Assembly (NCBI GenBank): GCA_026390795.1
Contig: JAPLFG010000002.1
Span: 1-64,000, forward strand
DNA length: 64,000 nucleotides
Source: Ignavibacteriales bacterium
Lineage (GTDB): Bacteria > Bacteroidota > Ignavibacteria > Ignavibacteriales > Melioribacteraceae
Reading direction: 5' to 3'
Shown here: one piece after another, positions 52,140 to 61,166 of the stretch
Numbering within the stretch: position 1 is the stretch's first letter
Layout of the letters: each line of letters starts with the position of its first letter
Made by a program: the position numbers and the translations under genes
Notes under the pieces: generated by a model
The model's database searches: none
Seen by the model: the letters and a program-made list of their open reading frames with translations, nothing else
What the model was told of the DNA's origin: nothing

Positions 52140-53450
52140 ATGAGCACACCTTTAGTTTTAATTGTCGGAAGACCGAACGTTGGTAAATCAACTTTATTCA
52201 ATCGTCTTACCAATAGTACAACTGCAATCGTTGACGATGTCAGCGGTGTAACACGTGATAGAATTTACGGGGACGTTGATTGGAATGGAAAATATTTCCG
52301 CGTCATTGATACGGGCGGATACGTTCCAAATACGGAAGATCTCTTTGAAACAGCTATACGTGAACAGATTGAAATTGCAATGGATGAATGCGATGCCATT
52401 CTTTTTGTTGTTGACGGCAGAATCGGTTTGACTCCATCCGATAAAGAAGTTTCCGAATTACTCCGCCGCGCGAATAAACCAAGCTACTTGCTTGTAAATA
52501 AATGCGACTCTCCTGCTTTTGCCGTTAATGCCGCTGAATTTTATTCGTTCGGGTTGAAAAATGTTTATGATGTATCGGCGTTGAACGGAAGAAATCTCGG
52601 TGATCTTCTTGATGACCTTATGGCGCATCTTTCATTTGCAGATGATCTTGATACCGAAATCCGTTTGCGTCTTGCGATTATAGGAAAACCAAATGTTGGT
52701 AAATCTTCTATTGTTAATGCGCTGCTCGGTTACGACCGGACTATTGTAACTAACATCCCCGGTACTACAAGAGATAGTATAGATTCCATTTTAAAATATT
52801 ACGGTGAGGAAGTTGTTCTTGTTGATACCGCGGGTCTACGCAAAAAATCAAAAGTGAAAGAGAATATTGAATTTTTCTCAAACGTTCGAACATATAAAGC
52901 ATTATGGAGCTGTGATGTTGCAATTCTTTTGCTCGATTCAAATCTAGGAATTGAAAATCAAGATCAGAAAATAATTGATGAAGCTGTTCGCCGGAGGAAA
53001 GGTTTAATACTTGCCGTTAACAAATGGGATTTGATTGAAAAGGAAACCAACACGGCAAAACAATATACAGATGCAATTCAAAGAAAGATGGGTTCTATTG
53101 ATTATGTGCCGATTGTATATGTCTCTGCATTGACGAAGCAGAGAATTTTCAAATTGATTGATGTTGCCAAGAAAGTAAATGATGAAAGGAAGAAAAAAAT
53201 TCCGACCAGCGAGCTTAATGATATTCTTCTTCCAGAAATAGAAAATATGCCGCCTCCTGCATCACCAACCGGCAAAGAAGTAAAGATAAAATATATTCAG
53301 CAGGTTGGAGATCATTATCCAATTTTTATGTTTTTCTGCAACGATCCACGGAACATACCGGATCATTACAAGCGCTTTCTGGAAAAGATGATTAGAAGAA
53401 TCTTTGGTTTCGAGGGCGTACCGATGACACTTACTTTTAAGCAGAAGTAA
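52140..53450 (+). CDS. der: Ribosome-assembly GTPase Der (EngA)
   Basis: The 436-residue protein has two consecutive GTPase domains, the first with GRPNVGKST (10-18) and DTGGY, the second with GKPNVGKSS and DTAGLRKKSKV, plus NKWD and a C-terminal KH-like domain (YIQQVGDHYPIFMFFCNDP). The double-G-domain arrangement is unique to Der, which helps mature the 50S subunit. Length fits the family. The start ATG follows the previous stop closely. Confidence 0.97.
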   Translation: MSTPLVLIVGRPNVGKSTLFNRLTNSTTAIVDDVSGVTRDRIYGDVDWNGKYFRVIDTGGYVPNTEDLFETAIREQIEIAMDECDAILFVVDGRIGLTPSDKEVSELLRRANKPSYLLVNKCDSPAFAVNAAEFYSFGLKNVYDVSALNGRNLGDLLDDLMAHLSFADDLDTEIRLRLAIIGKPNVGKSSIVNALLGYDRTIVTNIPGTTRDSIDSILKYYGEEVVLVDTAGLRKKSKVKENIEFFSNVRTYKALWSCDVAILLLDSNLGIENQDQKIIDEAVRRRKGLILAVNKWDLIEKETNTAKQYTDAIQRKMGSIDYVPIVYVSALTKQRIFKLIDVAKKVNDERKKKIPTSELNDILLPEIENMPPPASPTGKEVKIKYIQQVGDHYPIFMFFCNDPRNIPDHYKRFLEKMIRRIFGFEGVPMTLTFKQK

Positions 53451-53555
53451 AAACAATTCCACTTGTTCATCTCAAAAATGAATTACAACCAATGAAGAAA
53501 TGTTTTTTAGTTTGCTTCTGCTAAACTCTCTAATGATTTCTTCAAACCATGTGTT

Positions 53556-53987
53556 CTAAGAAATCTTTGCATTTCTTTTATCACGAATTGCATCAATGCT
53601 CCATGGTCCAGCACCGGCTGCAGAAAAGTAAAGCCAAATAAAACAAAAAAGAACGGCAGCCACTCCACCATTTAATGTTGGCCAGAATCCTTGAGGATAG
53701 TGAAATTGGAAATATGCGACTGCCATCTCGCCGGACAAAATGAATGCAACCGGACGTGTAAAGAGACCGAATAAAATCAAACCACCTCCGAACACTTCCA
53801 GTATTCCGCCAATTCCAATTTGAGTTAATAATTTAGCAGTGTCGCCGTTTGGAGGCATCCCAACAGGAAAAGCGAATAGTTTTGATGTTCCTGCAAGAAT
53901 AAAAATTAAAGCAGAAATAATCCGAAGCACACTTTTCAATTGAGGTGCCCAAGAAATCCATTTAGATAATAAATTCATTTTATTCAT
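53556..53987 (-). CDS. DoxX-family membrane protein
   Basis: The 143-residue protein has four hydrophobic segments. Its hallmark blocks are RIISALIFILAGTSKLFAF, GIGGILEVFGGGLILFGLFTRPVAFILSGEMAVAYFQFH and LNGGVAAVLFCFIWLYFSAAGAGPWSIDAI. DoxX proteins are inner-membrane proteins, some of them linked to quinol oxidation or thiosulfate metabolism; most have no proven role. AGGAG lies before the ATG. It converges with der. Confidence 0.9.
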   Translation of the reverse strand: MNKMNLLSKWISWAPQLKSVLRIISALIFILAGTSKLFAFPVGMPPNGDTAKLLTQIGIGGILEVFGGGLILFGLFTRPVAFILSGEMAVAYFQFHYPQGFWPTLNGGVAAVLFCFIWLYFSAAGAGPWSIDAIRDKRNAKIS

Positions 53988-54080
53988 TATGTGTCTCCTA
54001 TTTTTTCTAAAAGAAATATTTTCACAATTTCTTATTCTGTTTCTTCCTTCTGCAAGTTCTTTTTCATTTAAATGCTGATT

Positions 54081-54842
54081 TTAATCCTTCCCAGTGATAT
54101 CTTCGAACCTAACATTCTGAACGGCGTACGATTGCCAATCCTTGTAATCGAAATGCCACCATTCGAATTCATAAACGGTGAATCCTTCTTTTTCCATTTC
54201 CAAACGTAATAGATCACGCAAACTCATTTCTTCGGATGTGCCGCCTTTATAATCTGCATAGGCGCGTTCAGACATTTCATCATACAGACTCGGCATAGTA
54301 ACCGGATTGCCGGTTTTCAAATCATAGAGAGTAAGATCAACCGCACATCCGCGGTTATGTTTGGAACCTTTGGATGGATCCGCAACAAAATTATGCAGAT
54401 CTGGTGGTGTAGCATCCCAAAATATTTTTGTGATGTACCATGGGCGATATGCGTCGTGAATTAAAAGCCCGAAGCCTTTTGATTCTAACGATTTAGAGAC
54501 ACGTACTAAAGCTTCTGCTGCTGGACGCTGCAAGAACGCACGCGCTTGACTATATAAAGGAGTACTCAAAAAATTATTTTTTGTCGCATAGCCAATATCG
54601 AGATGAATCGTTGAATCAAGTCTTATTATTTCCGTTAGCGACGCATTTCTAAATGCTCCCGTTTCTACTGGTGGTTTTGATCGTAAGGCTTCAACGATTA
54701 ACTCATCAACGGGACGCACCGGTGATATATGAAAGAACCCGGAGCTTGAACATGCTGTCAATAGAATTAAAAGTAAAAGTGAAAAGAATTTTAAAAATGA
54801 ATTTCTGCCGGTTTTATTATTACGCATAAACATGATTTCCAT
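54081..54842 (-). CDS. D-alanyl-D-alanine dipeptidase (VanX type), lipoprotein
   Basis: The 253-residue protein has a lipobox LTAC (C31) and the VanX zinc-site residues: H162 and D169 in SKHNRGCAVD, and E227 and H230 in EFEWWHFDY. An Arg in AYRP (R133) is also conserved. It cuts D-Ala-D-Ala released from peptidoglycan. As a lipoprotein outside the cytoplasm it most likely serves wall recycling or nutrition. There are no vanH or vanA neighbours, so glycopeptide resistance is not suggested. Starts at 54833 or 54827 are also possible. Confidence 0.9.
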   Translation of the reverse strand: MEIMFMRNNKTGRNSFLKFFSLLLLILLTACSSSGFFHISPVRPVDELIVEALRSKPPVETGAFRNASLTEIIRLDSTIHLDIGYATKNNFLSTPLYSQARAFLQRPAAEALVRVSKSLESKGFGLLIHDAYRPWYITKIFWDATPPDLHNFVADPSKGSKHNRGCAVDLTLYDLKTGNPVTMPSLYDEMSERAYADYKGGTSEEMSLRDLLRLEMEKEGFTVYEFEWWHFDYKDWQSYAVQNVRFEDITGKD

Positions 54843-54913
54843 TGAGATGGATTCAACTTAGCCCAAAAGAAATTTGTAGTCAATGGTTTTCTAATAATCC
54901 GTTTACTTTGAGA

Positions 54914-54977
54914 CTTGGTGACTTTGTGGCTAAGTCTTCGGAAAACATCATTTGCCATTAAGGCACGATGGCACTAA
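54914..54977. repeat. Imperfect inverted repeat of the CTTGGTG..TTTGTGGC type
   Basis: Left arm CTTGGTGACTTTGTGGC (54914-54930) faces a right arm (54954-54977) whose reverse complement begins CTTAGTGCCATCGTGCC, with 12 of 17 positions equal. It lies in the divergent gap between the dipeptidase and the flavoprotein gene. It resembles palindromic intergenic repeats found in many Chlorobiota-type genomes. Confidence 0.55.
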
Positions 54978-55095
54978 GAATCACGGAATATTTTAACTTT
55001 TTTGAGATCATGTGGGTGGTCAAAAAGGGGAGGGATAAAGGGTGAGTGAATTCTAAATTAATTATATTTATTACTGTAAAAATGGTTTGAGATAA

Positions 55096-56466
55096 ATGTA
55101 CCCGTTAAACCCGCGGAAAAATATAATCGTCATCGGCGGAAACGCAGCCGGACCCGCTGCCGCGGCTAAAGCAAAGCGCGCGGACCCGGATGCAAATGTG
55201 CTTATGATAGAAGCGGGAGATTTTATATCTACCGGGACTTGCGAACTTCCATACATAATTTCGGGAGAGATTAAGAATTTTGAAGAGATTGTATTCTTCA
55301 CTCCTGAATCTTTCAAAAAAGAGAAAGGTGTAAACGTTTTAATTTCACATCTGGTGGAAAAGATTGACCGTTCTAAAAAAATTATTATTGTCAAAAATGT
55401 AAAAACCGGTCACAAATTTGAACAAGAATTTGATAAACTAATTCTCTGTACCGGTTCTAATGCAAAATCGGTTCCGCTTCTTCCAAAAAATCTTTCCAAT
55501 CAATTCGTTCTTAAATCTGTTGCCGATCTAATCGCAATTAAATCTTATCTAGAAAAAAATAAAGTTCGTGATATTCTAATAGTAGGTGCCGGATATATAA
55601 GTTTGGAAGTTGCAGATGCATTCAAAAAACTCGGTTATTCAATTACTCTCATTGAGAAAGAAAATTTACCCATGCCGGGTGTGGATGATGAAACGCGCTA
55701 TTTAATCTCTGAGCTTCTTAAACAAAATGGAATAGAATTTTACGGCGGCTCAAAAGATGTAAAGTTTAATCAAGATGAACAGAAATTTCTCAGTATTAAA
55801 CTGGAAGGAAGAGTATTAGAATATGATATGGTGCTTCAAGGAGTTGGATTCGAGCCGAACAATAATCTGGCACTTTCTTCTAAATTAGCTATTGGGAACT
55901 CCGGTGGAATTAAAGTTGACCAGAAACTTCGTACTTCCGATCCAAACATTTTTGCCGCGGGTGACTGCATTGAAGTAATAAACCGAATTGTAAATAAATC
56001 GGAATATTTACCATTAGCAACAATTGCGCATCAATCCGGGCACACTGCAGGAGAAAATGCTGCCGGTGGTAACGTAACATTTCAGCCGGTAATTAAAAAT
56101 ATTGCTGTAAAATTTTTCGAAAAGTCGTTGGTGTCGGTCGGGTTAAATTCGGTTGAAACCAAGAAGCATGGTTTTAATTTTTCCTCCGTACATACTGTAA
56201 TACCAAATCTTGTTAAAGTGATGCCGCAATCTGAACAAGTATTTGGCAAAATAATTTTCGACAAAAACACAAAACTCATTCTTGGTGCAAATTTTTTTGG
56301 CGGACCTGAAACGGTTGGTTACGGCGATTTAATCTCGTCATTCATTCACAATAAAATAAAAGCAACAGAATTGGCGAACGTTAATTTCAACTATACTCCG
56401 CCGCTTTCGCCTTTTATAAATATACTTTCGGTTCTAGGTAGAAAAATTGAGAGGGAACTTAAATGA
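55096..56466 (+). CDS. CoA-disulfide-reductase-like pyridine nucleotide-disulfide oxidoreductase
   Basis: The 456-residue flavoprotein has an N-terminal FAD motif IGGNAAGPAAAAKAKR, the single redox cysteine C49 in STGTCELPYIISG, a second nucleotide-binding GAGYISLE and ASGDC-like AAGDCIEV. This is the pattern of CoA-disulfide reductases, NADH oxidases and related enzymes using one cysteine in place of a CxxxxC pair. It could reduce CoA disulfide, persulfide or oxygen. No rhodanese domain is fused. The upp ATG overlaps its TGA by four bases. Confidence 0.85.
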   Translation: MYPLNPRKNIIVIGGNAAGPAAAAKAKRADPDANVLMIEAGDFISTGTCELPYIISGEIKNFEEIVFFTPESFKKEKGVNVLISHLVEKIDRSKKIIIVKNVKTGHKFEQEFDKLILCTGSNAKSVPLLPKNLSNQFVLKSVADLIAIKSYLEKNKVRDILIVGAGYISLEVADAFKKLGYSITLIEKENLPMPGVDDETRYLISELLKQNGIEFYGGSKDVKFNQDEQKFLSIKLEGRVLEYDMVLQGVGFEPNNNLALSSKLAIGNSGGIKVDQKLRTSDPNIFAAGDCIEVINRIVNKSEYLPLATIAHQSGHTAGENAAGGNVTFQPVIKNIAVKFFEKSLVSVGLNSVETKKHGFNFSSVHTVIPNLVKVMPQSEQVFGKIIFDKNTKLILGANFFGGPETVGYGDLISSFIHNKIKATELANVNFNYTPPLSPFINILSVLGRKIERELK

Positions 56467-57089
56467 AAAATTTTTTCTTGGTTGAAAATCCTCTTGTAAA
56501 AAGAGATGTAACAATTCTCCGTGATAAGAATACAAATCAAAATGAATTTCGATTGGCGATGGATCGAGTTTCCCATTCAATCGCTATTGAGATCAGCAAA
56601 TCGTTCGAACTGACTCAATTCGACGTCGAGACTCCTCTCGAAATAACAAAAGGATACATTTTTAAAAAACAGATTGTTCTTATTCCGGTTTTACGTGCGG
56701 GACTCAGTATGGTAAGCTCATTTCTAGCAATGATCCCGGATGCTAAAGTCGGGCATATTGGATTACAGCGCGACGAAGTAACATTGCAGCCGGTTGATTA
56801 TTATTACAAGACACCAAAAAATCTTGATGAGTCTATTACCATTGTACTTGATCCCATGCTTGCAACCGGAGGAAGTGCAGTTGCATCTTTCAATTCACTG
56901 AAACAAAAAGGTGTCGGAAAATGTATTCTTGCATGTTTAATTGCCGCTCCGGAGGGAATAAAAAAAATGAATGAACATCATCCGGAAATTTCAATCTATA
57001 CAGCAGCTTTAGATAGGCAGCTTAATTCTGTTGGATATATTTTGCCCGGGCTCGGTGATGCTGGCGATAGGACTTTTGGAACACTCTAG
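56463..57089 (+). CDS. upp: Uracil phosphoribosyltransferase
   Basis: The 208-residue protein has IPVLRAGLSMVSSFL, HIGLQRDEVTLQPVDYYYK, the PRPP loop VLDPMLATGGSA and the C-terminal uracil-binding YILPGLGDAGDR. It makes UMP from uracil and PRPP in pyrimidine salvage. Length matches E. coli Upp (208). It overlaps the preceding flavoprotein gene (ATGA). Confidence 0.96.
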   Translation: MKNFFLVENPLVKRDVTILRDKNTNQNEFRLAMDRVSHSIAIEISKSFELTQFDVETPLEITKGYIFKKQIVLIPVLRAGLSMVSSFLAMIPDAKVGHIGLQRDEVTLQPVDYYYKTPKNLDESITIVLDPMLATGGSAVASFNSLKQKGVGKCILACLIAAPEGIKKMNEHHPEISIYTAALDRQLNSVGYILPGLGDAGDRTFGTL

Positions 57090-57109
57090 AATTTTGGAAT
57101 GTTTATCAA

Positions 57110-57316
57110 ATGAATGTTATACTTGAATCAAAAATTAAGTGTCCAAATTGCGGATTCGAAAGAATAGAAATCATGCCGGAGAATGCATGTCAACATTTTT
57201 ATCTCTGCTCCGGTTGCAACAAAATTATTAAACCACTTGAAGGGGATTGCTGTGTTTTCTGTTCTTATGGAACAGTAAAATGTCCGCCGATTCAAAAAGA
57301 TAGAAAATGCTGCTAA
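57110..57316 (+). CDS. Cys-rich zinc-ribbon-like mini-protein with GDCCVFCSYG
   Basis: The 68-residue protein has CPNCGF (C-x2-C), CQHFYLCSGCN and GDCCVFCSYGTVKCPP, nine cysteines or more in total, which fits two metal sites. GDCCvFCsyG proteins occur in many bacteria, often near metal or mercury/arsenic genes, but the function is not established. It lies 20 bases after upp and 10 before rel, so it is in the same transcript. Confidence 0.82.
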   Translation: MNVILESKIKCPNCGFERIEIMPENACQHFYLCSGCNKIIKPLEGDCCVFCSYGTVKCPPIQKDRKCC

Positions 57317-57326
57317 AGTAAAAATT

Positions 57327-59504
57327 ATGGAAATGACAATTAGCATAAAACACCAGCGGATGCTGGAAGATCTGCTTAAGATTTGCAGAACAAATCTTCC
57401 TACCGTTAATGAAGCGCTTATAAAAAAAGCGTTTCAGTTGAGCTATGAGTCGCACAAAAATGATTTCCGAGCTTCCGGCGAACCTTATTTTAACCACCCG
57501 TATGAAGTTGCAATGATTGTAGCACGGGAAATTCCACTTGATGATATATCGGTTATAAGCGCGTTGCTTCATGATGTTGTTGAAGACAGCGACATAGAAC
57601 TTGATTTTATTACCAAAGAATTCAGTAAAGAAATTTCTGAAATTGTCGACGGCGTTACAAAGATCGGCGGCGTTTTCAAAGGACAGGAAATTACACAAGC
57701 AGAAAATTACCGCAAACTTCTTCTCTCGATGGTAAAAGATGTACGAGTAATACTTGTAAAATTTGCAGATCGTCTTCATAATATGCGTACTCTTGAATTT
57801 GTTCATCCGCAGAAGCAGAGAAGAATTGCTAAAGAGACTTTAGAAATTTATGCACCGTTCGCACACCGTTTTGGATTAGGAATCTTGAAGTGGGAACTTG
57901 AAGATCTTGCGTTCAAGTATCTGAACAAAGAAGCGTATGAAGACATCGCTAAAAAAATTAAAAGCACGCGCAAGGAAAGAGAGATCTTTATAAATAGATT
58001 CTCCAAACCGATTGTTGAGAAGTTAACCGAACACCACATGAAATATGAAATTGGAGGGAGACCAAAACATCTTTACAGCGTTTATCGCAAAATGATAATT
58101 CAGAACAGACCATTTGAAGATATTTATGATTTACTCGCTATACGTATTATACTTGAGAGCAACGATGCGAATGAATGCTATTATGTGCTTGGAATAATAA
58201 ATCAGCTTTACAAACCGATCCCGGACCGCTTCAAAGATTTTATATCAATTCCTAAAAAAAATAATTATCAATCAATTCACACAACGGTAATTGGGCCTGA
58301 TGGGAAACTGATAGAAGTACAGATACGTACACGGAAGATGCATGAAATTGCAGAGAAAGGTGTTGCCGCACATTGGAAATACAAAGAGAATTCTGTTGCC
58401 AATGATAAAGATCTTGAAGAGTGGGTTAACTGGATACGCGATGTTTTCGAACATTCATCAAAAGATGAAGCTACAAAAGAAATTCTTGCCAGTTTTAAAC
58501 TCAATTTATATCAAGATGAGATTTACATATTCACTCCAAAGGGTGAATTGCGACGGCTGCCGTTAAATTCAACACCGGTGGATTTTGCTTTTGAAATCCA
58601 TAGTAATGTCGGTTACAAATGTATCGGTGCAAAAGTGAATGGGAAAATTGTTCCGCTCGATACTGTAATTCACAGCGGCGATCAGGTAGAAATCATCACA
58701 TCTAAAAATCAACATCCGAATAAAAGCTGGCTGCAGTTTGTCCAGACTCACAAAGCAAAAAATAATATCCGGAAATATTTAAATAAGGAAGAAGAACAAG
58801 TTCTTGATGCCGGTAAAGAGATTTGGAATCATAAAATTAAAAAGCTGAAACTCTCTTTCACGCCGGATGATTTATTAAAGCTTGTCCGCAAACTTAAATA
58901 TGATAACAACAGACAATTTTTTAAAGCCATTGCTCAAGACAAAATAAACTTGGATGAAATACTAAATCCTAAAATTGAGACGGAGGAGAAAGCAACTCCG
59001 GAAGTTCAATTCGAAAAATTTATTGATATAGCTAGAGGAAATGCGGGGGAAGTTGTTGTTGAAGGAGATCATAAAGGATTTGCTTACTCTTATGCTAAGT
59101 GCTGTAATCCGGTTCCCGGAGATCCGGTAATCGGCTATATAACTATCGGTGAAGGAATTAAAATCCACCGGAAAGATTGCAAGAACTTGATTAACATGGT
59201 TAAGACAAATCCGGACCGTTTAGTGCCGGTTACTTGGCCTAAAGAAAATGGAGCGTTTTTTGTCGCCGGACTTTCAATTCGCGGAGATGACGTTCCCGGA
59301 ATTCTTAAAGACATTTCAAACAGTATTACTACTTATCAGAATACGAATATTAAATCTGTGAACATTACAACCGGCGATTCTCTTTTCAAAGGTACGATTA
59401 CGGTCTTTGTAAAAGATTTAGATCATCTCAACAAATTAATAGAGCGTTTGAAGAAGAACCGTGGGATTTATTCTGTCGAACGGTTTGACGCTGATAATCA
59501 ATAA
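57327..59504 (+). CDS. rel: Bifunctional (p)ppGpp synthetase/hydrolase
   Basis: The 725-residue protein has the complete Rel layout. The HD hydrolase domain has its metal residues present (H57, H82-D83, E87-D88 in LLHDVVEDSD). The synthetase domain carries the RFKD loop near residue 302, which in this family marks the bifunctional class. A TGS domain (about 400-460), a Cys-containing region (YAKCCNPVPGD) and an ACT domain at the C-terminus follow. It makes and degrades the alarmone ppGpp. Confidence 0.96.
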   Translation: MEMTISIKHQRMLEDLLKICRTNLPTVNEALIKKAFQLSYESHKNDFRASGEPYFNHPYEVAMIVAREIPLDDISVISALLHDVVEDSDIELDFITKEFSKEISEIVDGVTKIGGVFKGQEITQAENYRKLLLSMVKDVRVILVKFADRLHNMRTLEFVHPQKQRRIAKETLEIYAPFAHRFGLGILKWELEDLAFKYLNKEAYEDIAKKIKSTRKEREIFINRFSKPIVEKLTEHHMKYEIGGRPKHLYSVYRKMIIQNRPFEDIYDLLAIRIILESNDANECYYVLGIINQLYKPIPDRFKDFISIPKKNNYQSIHTTVIGPDGKLIEVQIRTRKMHEIAEKGVAAHWKYKENSVANDKDLEEWVNWIRDVFEHSSKDEATKEILASFKLNLYQDEIYIFTPKGELRRLPLNSTPVDFAFEIHSNVGYKCIGAKVNGKIVPLDTVIHSGDQVEIITSKNQHPNKSWLQFVQTHKAKNNIRKYLNKEEEQVLDAGKEIWNHKIKKLKLSFTPDDLLKLVRKLKYDNNRQFFKAIAQDKINLDEILNPKIETEEKATPEVQFEKFIDIARGNAGEVVVEGDHKGFAYSYAKCCNPVPGDPVIGYITIGEGIKIHRKDCKNLINMVKTNPDRLVPVTWPKENGAFFVAGLSIRGDDVPGILKDISNSITTYQNTNIKSVNITTGDSLFKGTITVFVKDLDHLNKLIERLKKNRGIYSVERFDADNQ

Positions 59505-59512
59505 ATAATTTA

Positions 59513-59947
59513 ATGGAAAACTTTTTGGACGAACAGAGGATACTCGCAATCGATTTTGGCGAAAAGAGGATTGGGTTTGCAATAACAGATCCGATGAATA
59601 TTTTCGGTTACCCTTTAGTAACTGTTCCAAATGATAAAAAATTCTGGAATGAACTTTCAAAAGTAATCTTAGAATACAAAGTTGTTAAAATTATTTTAGG
59701 TTATCCGTTAAAAGAAAGCGGAAGTGAATCAACAAGTTCAAAAGCAGTTCTTAAATTCAAAGAAGAGCTGGAAAAGCGGATCACTCTTCCAATAGAATTA
59801 GTAGATGAAAGATATTCATCTTCTATTGCACGCGACCGTATAATAGAATCTGTGAGTTCGAAAAAGAAGCGGCGTGATAAATCGCTATTAGATAAAAATG
59901 CGGCAGCGGTTATGTTGGAAGACTATTTGAATAGTATAAAAAAATGA
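59513..59947 (+). CDS. ruvX: Putative Holliday junction resolvase RuvX (YqgF)
   Basis: The 144-residue RNase-H-like protein begins ILAIDFGEKRIGFAITDP and has IILGYPLKESGSES, ELVDERYSS and the C-terminal DKNAAAVMLEDYL with the last acidic residue. Members process 16S rRNA ends or resolve junctions. It lies 8 bases after rel, with the ATG chosen at 59513. Confidence 0.9.
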   Translation: MENFLDEQRILAIDFGEKRIGFAITDPMNIFGYPLVTVPNDKKFWNELSKVILEYKVVKIILGYPLKESGSESTSSKAVLKFKEELEKRITLPIELVDERYSSSIARDRIIESVSSKKKRRDKSLLDKNAAAVMLEDYLNSIKK

Positions 59948-60039
59948 AAAACTTCATCAATTAATGCCATAATAAATTGACATTTTTAATGATATAAATT
60001 ATTTTGAATCAGTGATAAAATTTAATTGGGAGCAAATTC

Positions 60040-60324
60040 ATGACATTAGACGCACTTGGAATGATTGAAACTAAAGGATTAGTCGGCGCAATTGAAGCTG
60101 CCGATGCAATGGTAAAAGCTGCAAAAGTAGAATTGATTGGAAAAGAAACAATCGGTGGCGGTTACGTAACTGTAATGGTCCGCGGTGATGTTGGAGCAGT
60201 AAAAGCTGCTACAGATGCCGGCGCTGCGGCAGCACAAAGAGTTGGAGAATTAGTTTCAGTTCATGTCATTCCACGTCCCCATACAGATGTTGAATTGATT
60301 CTGCCAAAACGCGCAGTAAAATAA
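60040..60324 (+). CDS. Bacterial microcompartment shell protein, BMC-H
   Basis: The 94-residue protein is one BMC domain: [32 protein letters not shown], then [28 protein letters not shown] and [19 protein letters not shown] gives the usual hexamer pore loop. Six copies form a flat hexagonal tile in the shell. GGGAGC precedes the ATG. It is followed after three bases by a longer paralogue. No vertex (BMC-P), trimer (BMC-T) or lumen enzyme gene lies in the window, so the rest of the organelle must be elsewhere or absent. Confidence 0.95.
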   Translation: MTLDALGMIETKGLVGAIEAADAMVKAAKVELIGKETIGGGYVTVMVRGDVGAVKAATDAGAAAAQRVGELVSVHVIPRPHTDVELILPKRAVK

Positions 60325-60327
60325 TAA

Positions 60328-61035
60328 ATGCAATTAGCGTTAGGTCTTATTGAAACCAAGGGCTTAATCGGTGCGATTGAAGCCGCCGATGCAATGGTTA
60401 AAGCCGCAAATGTGAAGTTAGTCAGTAAAGAAAAAATTACTGCCGCTTTAGTTACAGTAAAAATCATTGGTGAAGTTGCCGCTGTAAAATCGGCTGTTGA
60501 TGCCGGTGCTGCCGCGGCTCAACGTGTAGGTCAATTAGTATCCGCCCATGTTATTCCCCGCCCAGATGATCAACTTGAAGATATAATTTATTTTTCTTCT
60601 TTTTCCGTTGAGCCGGAAACTAAACAGCCACAAAAGAAAGTAAGAGTTGCAGAATCTAAAACCGTAGAAGAAGTTGTCGAAGAAAAAGTTGAATTGAAAG
60701 AAGATCTACTTAATGAAAATCTTTTTGATGTGTTGGAAGAGAGTAAGGATGAAGTTGTTAAAATCAAAAAAGAACGAAAGCCAAAAGATCAAACTAAAAA
60801 ACTGGAGACGCTTTCGAGGTTAGAAGTACTACGCACAGAAGCGATGAATGAGATTTCATCCGGCACAGAAATTTCATCTCCAAAAGAAGTTCCAACTTCC
60901 GAAGACCTCCTACAACTGAATGTTCACGAACTACGGCATCTTGCCCGTAGTTTTGAAAATTTTCCTATCAAGGGAAGACAAATTTCCCGCGCGAGCAGAG
61001 ATGAATTGAGAGAGTATTTTAAGCAACTCAAATAA
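60328..61035 (+). CDS. BMC-H shell protein with a long charged linker and a Rho-N/SAP-like tail
   Basis: The 235-residue protein has a BMC domain (1-80, with [21 protein letters not shown]), a Lys/Glu-rich linker (about 90-190) and a C-terminal motif [16 protein letters not shown], then [15 protein letters not shown]. This helix-helix pattern resembles Rho_N/SAP-type nucleic-acid-binding tails. So the tile may tether DNA, RNA or a protein on one face of the shell, in the way EutK carries a C-terminal winged helix. It is a tandem duplicate of the preceding gene plus the extension. The terminator follows at once. Confidence 0.85.
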   Translation: MQLALGLIETKGLIGAIEAADAMVKAANVKLVSKEKITAALVTVKIIGEVAAVKSAVDAGAAAAQRVGQLVSAHVIPRPDDQLEDIIYFSSFSVEPETKQPQKKVRVAESKTVEEVVEEKVELKEDLLNENLFDVLEESKDEVVKIKKERKPKDQTKKLETLSRLEVLRTEAMNEISSGTEISSPKEVPTSEDLLQLNVHELRHLARSFENFPIKGRQISRASRDELREYFKQLK

Positions 61036-61058
61036 TTTTGAATCTGATATCATAATAT

Positions 61059-61090
61059 AAAACTCCATTTATGTGGAGTTTTGTTTTTTT
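61059..61090 (+). terminator. Terminator after the BMC genes
   Basis: A perfect 9-bp stem AAAACTCCA / TGGAGTTTT with loop TTTATG is followed by G and seven T. Confidence 0.93.
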
Positions 61091-61166
61091 AATAAAGGTC
61101 AGATCCAAGGCAATATAATTTTATATTCCGTTCAAGAATTCGTACAAAGAAAAACGAAAAGAATTT

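Noticed and set aside
54081-54842. Vancomycin-resistance gene
   Set aside because: VanX-type motifs are clear, but the protein is an exported lipoprotein and no vanH, vanA, vanR or vanS gene lies nearby.
57228-57806. A 192-codon minus-strand open frame
   Set aside because: It is antisense to the GDCC protein and the HD domain of rel, both of which are certain. Its translation is low-complexity Phe/Asn/Lys sequence.
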